Shown piece after piece: positions 29,807 to 36,605 of a stretch of DNA of 36,605 nucleotides. The notes under the pieces were generated by a model. It was not told where the DNA came from. It searched no databases and saw nothing but the letters and a program-made list of their open reading frames with translations. The translations under genes were made by a program, and so were the position numbers. The DNA comes from Streptomyces sp. SolWspMP-5a-2 (GTDB taxonomy: Bacteria; Actinomycetota; Actinomycetes; Streptomycetales; Streptomycetaceae). How positions within the stretch are numbered: position 1 is the first letter of the stretch; each line of letters starts with the position of its first letter. Where the stretch lies: contig NZ_FMCI01000287.1 in assembly GCF_900091845.1 (NCBI RefSeq), positions 1-36,605 of the forward strand. Direction: 5' to 3'.

Positions 29807-30685
29807 ATGCCGGAGCAGCAAGTCCCGTTGACCGAGATTCAGTTACGGTCGACCCGTCACGACCTGTCGCGATGGTGCCGCGCCCGCACCGACGAACGCT
29901 GGTTCGCGGTGACGGTCCTGGTCGTGATCGTCCTGAACGCGGCGTTGCTTGGCCTGGAGACCTACTCCGGGCTCGCCGCGCAGTGGCACCGGCCGTTGCG
30001 CCTGGCCGAGCACACCTGCCTCGCGGCCTTCACCGCCGAGATCCTGGTCCGGCTCGGAGCCCACGCGGACCGCCCGCGCGACTTCTGGAAGGACCCCTGG
30101 AACCTCTTCGACCTCGCCGTGGTGCTCTGCGCCTTCCTGCCCCTGGTGCGCGAGAACACCACGATCCTGCGCCTGCTGCGGCTGGCCCGGGTGCTGCGCA
30201 CCGCCCGCTTCCTGCCCCAACTGCGCATCGTGCTGGCGGCGGTGGTGCGCAGCCTCCCCGGCACCCTCAGCTTCCTGCTGGTCGGCGCGCTGCTGCTGTA
30301 CGTGTACGCGATGGTCGGCTGGGTCTTCTTCGGCCGCGCCGACCCGCAGCACTACGGCTCCATCGGCCGCGCGGTGCTGACCCTCTTCCTGCTGATGACC
30401 CTGGACGGCATCGGGGACGCCGTGCACGCCGGTCTCGAGGTCTCGCGCTGGAGCATCCTCTACTACGCCTCCTATGTGCTGCTCGCCTCGTTCGTCCTGG
30501 TCAACGTCCTCATCGGGGTGGTCATCACCTCCCTCGACGAGGCCCGCGAATCGGAACGGGAGGAACTCCGCCCGGCGATCGGCCCCGAGGAGCCGCTGCG
30601 GGACCGCATCGCCGAGGCGCGGCTGGCCCTCGACGCCCTGGAACGCGACCTCGCGGCCCACTCCGGGGGGCGGGCACGGTACTAG
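29807..30685 (+). CDS. Voltage-gated-type ion channel, TTA-containing
   Basis: 292 residues, six hydrophobic segments in the one-domain layout of NaChBac-like channels. S4 is visible as LRLLRLARVLRTARFLPQLR, arginines every third or fourth residue. The pore loop reads LFLLMTLDGIGDAV, so the filter is TLDGIGD instead of TLESWAS of NaChBac. Ion selectivity is therefore uncertain. The cytoplasmic tail (about 245-285) is a Glu/Arg-rich probable coiled coil, as in tetrameric relatives. Codon 13 is TTA (29843-29845), read by the bldA tRNA, so translation may be restricted to development. Its TAG stop overlaps the glgB TAG on the other strand in the palindrome CTAG. Confidence 0.88.
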   Translation: MPEQQVPLTEIQLRSTRHDLSRWCRARTDERWFAVTVLVVIVLNAALLGLETYSGLAAQWHRPLRLAEHTCLAAFTAEILVRLGAHADRPRDFWKDPWNLFDLAVVLCAFLPLVRENTTILRLLRLARVLRTARFLPQLRIVLAAVVRSLPGTLSFLLVGALLLYVYAMVGWVFFGRADPQHYGSIGRAVLTLFLLMTLDGIGDAVHAGLEVSRWSILYYASYVLLASFVLVNVLIGVVITSLDEARESEREELRPAIGPEEPLRDRIAEARLALDALERDLAAHSGGRARY

Positions 30686-32922
30686 GCGGGCCGTAGCCAG
30701 ACGGTGGCGAGCGGGGGCAGGGTGAGCCGGATGCTCGCGGGGCGGCCGTGGACACCCGGTGAGCCCGCCGTGAGCGGACCGGCGCAGCTCGCCACACCGC
30801 TGCCGCCGTAGCGCGCCGCGTCGGTGTTCAGGACCTCCCGCCAGGCGGTGACGGAGTCCGGGACGCCGACGCGGTAGTCGTGCCTGACCACGGGGGAGAG
30901 GTGGCAGACGGCGAGCAGCGGATCGCCCGCCGCGTCGAGCCGCAGGAACGCGAAGACGTTGTCGTCGGCGGCGTCGCCGGTGATCCACTGGAAGCCCGCG
31001 GGGTCGGTGTCGCGCTGCCAGAGGGCGGGGGTGGCGGTGTAGAGGGTGTTGAGGTCGCGGACGAGGTCGCGGACGCCGCGGTGGTCGGCCTCGGCGCCGT
31101 AGGCCGGGTCGAGCAGCCACCAGTCCGGGCCGTGCGCCTCGGACCACTCGGCGCCCTGGGCGAACTCCTGTCCCATGAAGAGGAGTTGCTTGCCGGGGTG
31201 GGCCCACATGTGGGCGAGGTAGGCGCGCAGGTCGGCGCGTTGGCGCCACCAGTCGCCCGGCATCTTGGAGACCAGGGACCGCTTGCCGTGCACCACCTCG
31301 TCGTGCGAGATCGGCAGGATGTAGTTCTCGCTGTAGGCGTACACCATCGAGAACGTCATCTCGTGGTGGTGGTACTTGCGGTGCACCGGCTCGTGGGCCA
31401 TGTACTGGAGGGAGTCGTGCATCCAGCCCATGTTCCACTTCATGCCGAAGCCCAGGCCGCCGCTGTCGGTGGGCCGGGTGACCCCGTCCCAGGCGGTGGA
31501 CTCCTCCGCCAGCGTCACCACCCCGGGCGCCCGCCGGTACACGGTCGCGTTCATCTCCTGGAGGAAGGCGACGGCGTCCAGATCCTCGCGTCCGCCGTGC
31601 ACGTTGGGCGTCCACTGCCCCGAGTCGCGCGAGTAGTCGAGGTAGAGCATCGAGGCGACGGCGTCCACCCGCAGCCCGTCGATGTGGAACTCCTCGCACC
31701 AGTACACCGCGTTCGCCACCAGGAAGTTGCGCACCTCGGTCCGCCCGAAGTCGAACTCCAGCGTCCCCCAGTCCGGGTGCTCGGCCCGCCTGCTGTCCCC
31801 GGGCTCGTACAGCGGCTCCCCGTCGAACCTGGCCAGCGCCCAGTCGTCCTTGGGGAAGTGCGCGGGCACCCAGTCGAGGATCACCCCGATCCCGGCCCGG
31901 TGCAGCGCGTCGACCAGGAACCGGAAATCGTCCGGGGTGCCGAGGCGGGAGGTCGGCGCGTAGAAACCCGTGACCTGGTAGCCCCACGAGCCGCCGAACG
32001 GATGCTCGGCCAGCGGCATCAGCTCGACGTGCGTGAACCCCAGGTCCTGCACGTACGCGGGCAGCTCGTCTGCAAGCTGACGGTACGTCAACCCGGGTCG
32101 CCAGGACGGCAGATGGACCTCGTAGACGCTGAACGGCGCCTCGTGCGGCGGCACCTCGCCGCGCCGGGCCATCCACTCCTCGTCCCGCCACTCGTGGTGC
32201 GCGGCCGTCACCACGGAGGCGGTGGCGGGCGGCACCTCCGTCGCGCGGGCCATCGGGTCCGCCTTGAGGAACCGACCGCCGTGGCGCGCGGTGATCTCGA
32301 ACTTGTAGCGGGCGCCCTCCCCGACGCCCGGCACGAACAGCTCCCACACCCCGCAGGAGCCGAGCGAGCGCATCGGCAGAGCCGTCCCGTCCCAGCAGGT
32401 GAAGTCCCCGGTGACGCGCACGCCTCGGGCGTTCGGCGCCCAGACCGCGAACCGGGTGCCCGTCACGCCCTGGTGGACCATGGGCTCCGCGCCGAGCGCC
32501 TTCCACAACTGCTCGTGGCGGCCCTCGCGCACCAGATGCAGATCGACCTCGCCCAGCGCGGGCAGGAAGCGGTAGGGGTCCTGCGCCTCGTGCTCGCCGT
32601 CCGGGTAGGCCACCAGCAGGGAGTACGCGGGGACTTCGGGCAGCGGCAGCACCCCGGAGAAGAACCCGTCGCCCTCCGGCAGCAGCGCCGTGCGCCGCCC
32701 CTGGACGACGACGCTCACCGACCGGGCACAGGGACGCAGCGCCCGGAACGCGACCCCGCCCGGCACCGGGTGGGCGCCGAGCAGGGCGTGCGGATCGTGG
32801 TGGGCCCCGGCGAGCAGGCGCGCGCGGTCGTCGGACGCGAGCGCGGGCGCCGCCCCGCACGCTCCGGGCCGCGGGGTCAGCGGGCCGGACGGCTCGGGGA
32901 GCGAGGTGTCACGCAGGGCCAC
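30682..32922 (-). CDS. glgB: 1,4-alpha-glucan branching enzyme GlgB
   Basis: 746 residues from the GTG at 32922, with GAGGAGG nine bases upstream; longer frames run over the mak gene. It has an N-terminal beta-sandwich domain (about 25-120), CBM48 (about 125-220), a GH13 barrel and a C-terminal beta domain ending TVWLRPA. Catalytic motifs: DGLRVDAVASMLY (nucleophile Asp), LAEEST (acid/base Glu) and ISHDEVVHGK. It cuts alpha-1,4 chains and reattaches them as alpha-1,6 branches. In the GlgE pathway it branches the linear glucan made by GlgE. It is the last gene of glgE-treS-mak-glgB, five bases after mak. Its stop overlaps that of the convergent ion channel gene by CTAG. Confidence 0.96.
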   Translation of the reverse strand: MALRDTSLPEPSGPLTPRPGACGAAPALASDDRARLLAGAHHDPHALLGAHPVPGGVAFRALRPCARSVSVVVQGRRTALLPEGDGFFSGVLPLPEVPAYSLLVAYPDGEHEAQDPYRFLPALGEVDLHLVREGRHEQLWKALGAEPMVHQGVTGTRFAVWAPNARGVRVTGDFTCWDGTALPMRSLGSCGVWELFVPGVGEGARYKFEITARHGGRFLKADPMARATEVPPATASVVTAAHHEWRDEEWMARRGEVPPHEAPFSVYEVHLPSWRPGLTYRQLADELPAYVQDLGFTHVELMPLAEHPFGGSWGYQVTGFYAPTSRLGTPDDFRFLVDALHRAGIGVILDWVPAHFPKDDWALARFDGEPLYEPGDSRRAEHPDWGTLEFDFGRTEVRNFLVANAVYWCEEFHIDGLRVDAVASMLYLDYSRDSGQWTPNVHGGREDLDAVAFLQEMNATVYRRAPGVVTLAEESTAWDGVTRPTDSGGLGFGMKWNMGWMHDSLQYMAHEPVHRKYHHHEMTFSMVYAYSENYILPISHDEVVHGKRSLVSKMPGDWWRQRADLRAYLAHMWAHPGKQLLFMGQEFAQGAEWSEAHGPDWWLLDPAYGAEADHRGVRDLVRDLNTLYTATPALWQRDTDPAGFQWITGDAADDNVFAFLRLDAAGDPLLAVCHLSPVVRHDYRVGVPDSVTAWREVLNTDAARYGGSGVASCAGPLTAGSPGVHGRPASIRLTLPPLATVWLRPA

Positions 32923-32927
32923 GGGGG

Positions 32928-34247
32928 TCAGCCTCCTCTTACGGCGAGACGCTCGATCGCCGCCATCGGTACGGGGAGCCAGTCGGGGCGGTGACGGGCC
33001 TCGTAGAGGACCTCGTAGACGGCTCGGTCGGTCTCGTGGGCGCGCAGCAGCGCGGGTTCGGCGCGCGGGTCCCACCCGGCGCGTCCGGCGTACCCCGCGC
33101 AGAACGCCTCCCGGCAGCGGTGGGCCCACTTCGGGCTCCAGGGCCTGCGCTGGCGGGCCGCGTAGTCGAAGGAGCGCAGCATGCCCGCGATGTCACGGAC
33201 CGGGGACCGCGGCGCGCGCCGCTCGGCGAGCGGCCGGGACGGCTCGCCCTCGAAGTCGGTGACGAACCACTCGCCGCCGGTGCGCAGCACCTGCCCCAGG
33301 TGCAGATCGCCGTGCACACGCTGCGCCGCGGGACCCGGGTCGCAGGTGCCGAGCGCGTCGAACGCCGAGCGCAGACCGGGCACATGGGGCCGCAGCGCGG
33401 GCACCGCGCGGGCCGCGGCGGTCAGCCGCTCGGCCATCGCGGCGGCCGTCCGCGCGCCGTCGTCGTGCCGTCCGCGCGGGAAGGCCGAGGCGAGCGCGAG
33501 GTGCACCTCCGCCATGGCCTCGCCCAACTCGTGCGAGGCGGCGGTGAAGTCGTCCCCCGCGGCAAGCGCCCGCAGCGCCAGCGCCCAGCCGTCGCGGGCG
33601 TTCGGCAGATACGGCTGGAGCACGCCCAGGGTGGCGCCCATCGGGTACGCCGTCCGGAACCAGGCCACCGGCGCGGGCACCCGGCCGCACCCCTGCGCGG
33701 CCAGCGCGCCCGGCACCTCCAGATCGGGGTTGACCCCGGGCTGCACGCGCCGGAAGACCTTGAGGATGAACGCGTCGCCGTACACCAGCGAGGAGTTGGA
33801 CTGCTCCGTCTCCAGCAGCCGCGGTGCGAGCCCCGACGGCACCCGGACGGCCGGGTCGGCCTCGAAGCGCAGCGGACCCGCGGTGCCGGGGTGGCGCAGC
33901 CGCTCCAGCAGGAAGCGCGCCGAGCGCGGGTCGTGGAGCGCGTCGTAGATCGTGAGCCCGGCGAGCGGCCCCTGCTGCGCCCTGCCGATGAGGGCGTGCG
34001 CCAGGTGCGGCACCGGACGTTCCCGGGTGCCCAGGAGCAGTTGGTAGCAGTCCCCGGCCTCGACCAGGACGTGCAGGCAGCCGGGGAACAGCTCGGTCAT
34101 CGACAGCAGGTTCAGCTCGGTCAGCGGCCGGTCCTTGCCCGCGAACCAGCGCTGCCGGGGCAGCCACTCGCACAGCAGCCCGGCCAGCGAGGTGAGCGGC
34201 CCGGCGGTGCCGGCGTGTCTGGGGACGAGCGTTGCGGTCTTCGTCAT
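32928..34247 (-). CDS. mak: Maltokinase (Mak/Pep2)
   Basis: 439 residues from the ATG at 34247, chosen because AAAGGA lies nine bases upstream; the GTG at 34253 would be only three bases from it. The N-terminal cap domain has LPRQRWFAGKDRPL. The kinase-like core carries RVHGDLHLGQVLRT (catalytic loop, aminoglycoside-phosphotransferase type) and FVTDFEGEPSRPL (metal-binding Asp). It phosphorylates maltose at C1 with ATP, producing maltose-1-phosphate for GlgE. It lies between treS and glgB and is separate from treS, whereas in some actinobacteria the two are fused. Confidence 0.94.
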   Translation of the reverse strand: MTKTATLVPRHAGTAGPLTSLAGLLCEWLPRQRWFAGKDRPLTELNLLSMTELFPGCLHVLVEAGDCYQLLLGTRERPVPHLAHALIGRAQQGPLAGLTIYDALHDPRSARFLLERLRHPGTAGPLRFEADPAVRVPSGLAPRLLETEQSNSSLVYGDAFILKVFRRVQPGVNPDLEVPGALAAQGCGRVPAPVAWFRTAYPMGATLGVLQPYLPNARDGWALALRALAAGDDFTAASHELGEAMAEVHLALASAFPRGRHDDGARTAAAMAERLTAAARAVPALRPHVPGLRSAFDALGTCDPGPAAQRVHGDLHLGQVLRTGGEWFVTDFEGEPSRPLAERRAPRSPVRDIAGMLRSFDYAARQRRPWSPKWAHRCREAFCAGYAGRAGWDPRAEPALLRAHETDRAVYEVLYEARHRPDWLPVPMAAIERLAVRGG

Positions 34248-34269
34248 GGTCACGCGTCCTTTCGCCGGC

Positions 34270-35988
<1,719 letters not shown>

Positions 35989-36028
35989 GAGGCCGTGGCC
36001 CTCCGATCGGTGGCGGGTGGGTGCGGGA

Positions 36029-36605
36029 CTAGCGCATGACGTGCAGCACATGGGCCGGGGAGCGGCCGGGTTCGAGGCGTACGTAGTTGCTCCTGCCCCA
36101 GTCGTAGGTCTCGCCCGTCAGTTCGTCCCGCATCGACGTGAATGCGCCCCACTCCAGGCCGAGTTGCGGCATGTCCAACGAGACCGTCGCCTCCTGGGTG
36201 CGGTGCGGGTCGAGGTTGGCGACGACGAGGACGGTGTCGTCGCCCGTGGTCTTGCTGTAGGCGATGACCGCGTCGTTGTCGGTCGCGTGGAAACGCAGGT
36301 TGCGCAGTCGGCGCAGGGCGGGGTGGGCCCGGCGGATCTCGTTGAGGCGGGTGATGAGGGGGGCGATGGTGCGGCCCTCTCGGGCGGCGGCCTCCCAGTC
36401 GCGGGGGCGGAGTTGGTACTTCTCGGAGTCGAGGTACTCCTCGCTGCCCTCGCGCAGGGGGGTGTTCTCGCAGAGTTCGTAGCCGCTGTAGACGCCCCAG
36501 GTGGGGGAGAGGGTGGCGGCCAGGACGGCGCGGACCTCGAAGGCGGGCCTGCCGCCGTGCTGGAGGGAGGCGTGCAGGATGTCGGGGGTGTTGACGAAGA
36601 GGTTC
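36029..36605 (-). CDS. glgE: GlgE maltosyltransferase, C-terminal part (cut by window end)
   Basis: The frame is open from the window edge to a TAG at 36031-36029, giving the last about 191 residues. Matching GlgE features are TPDILHASLQHGGRPAFE, LSPTWGVYSGYELCENTPLREGSEEYLDSEKY and a C-terminal beta domain ending AHVLHVMR. GlgE extends alpha-1,4-glucan by transferring maltose from maltose-1-phosphate. The missing part with the catalytic residues lies beyond 36605. First gene in the visible part of the glgE-treS-mak-glgB cluster. Confidence 0.95.
   Translation of the reverse strand, partial: NLFVNTPDILHASLQHGGRPAFEVRAVLAATLSPTWGVYSGYELCENTPLREGSEEYLDSEKYQLRPRDWEAAAREGRTIAPLITRLNEIRRAHPALRRLRNLRFHATDNDAVIAYSKTTGDDTVLVVANLDPHRTQEATVSLDMPQLGLEWGAFTSMRDELTGETYDWGRSNYVRLEPGRSPAHVLHVMR

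Overview
This is high-GC actinobacterial DNA, almost certainly from Streptomyces. The evidence is the extreme third-position GC, a WhiB-like gene, a single rare TTA codon, many GTG starts, a GlgE-pathway cluster and the large set of anti-sigma and PP2C regulators. I saw no rRNA or tRNA gene, CRISPR array, transposase or attachment site. The window begins inside an M1 peptidase gene and ends inside glgE.

Region 1 (1-10.5 kb) holds envelope, signalling and transport genes: a secreted M1 metallopeptidase, an L,D-transpeptidase lipoprotein, an OmpR-type two-component pair, a WhiB-like protein, a saccharopine-dehydrogenase-type reductase divergent from a TetR regulator, an ArgP/LysG-like regulator divergent from a LysE/ArgO exporter with a clear 26-bp dyad between them, and an MFS exporter. 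An array of 13-bp palindromic tandem repeats follows.

Region 2 (10.5-15.7 kb) holds a single-domain cyclic-nucleotide-binding-fold protein behind an unusually structured 5' region (promoter, hairpin with a T run, perfect 18-bp inverted repeat), an RsbW-like ATPase, a FUSC membrane protein and a type II NADH dehydrogenase.

Region 3 (15.8-27.7 kb) is a dense partner-switching hub. A minus-strand, translationally coupled operon encodes RsbR, RsbS, RsbT, an RsbT-PP2C fusion and a GAF-PP2C phosphatase (a stressosome). Beside it lie a divergent GAF-PP2C, a MarR regulator and a STAS antagonist with a SigB-like promoter. A plus-strand set then runs PAS-GAF-PP2C, a cobalamin-binding protein with a CarH-type W-x9-EH photosensor motif, STAS, PRC-barrel, STAS and RsbW-like ATPase. 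The first three of these genes and the last two are joined by 4-bp overlaps, and a second SigB-like promoter lies between the two groups. No sigma factor gene is present, so the controlled sigma factor must be encoded elsewhere. The best candidate for a new system is this putative B12 (light) sensor wired into a phosphatase/STAS/kinase switch.

Region 4 (27.7-36.6 kb) holds a long-chain acyl-CoA ligase with an unusual A3 motif, a voltage-gated-type ion channel carrying the TTA codon, and the alpha-glucan/trehalose cluster glgE-treS-mak-glgB on the minus strand. TreS makes maltose from trehalose, Mak phosphorylates it, GlgE polymerises maltose-1-phosphate into alpha-1,4-glucan and GlgB branches it.
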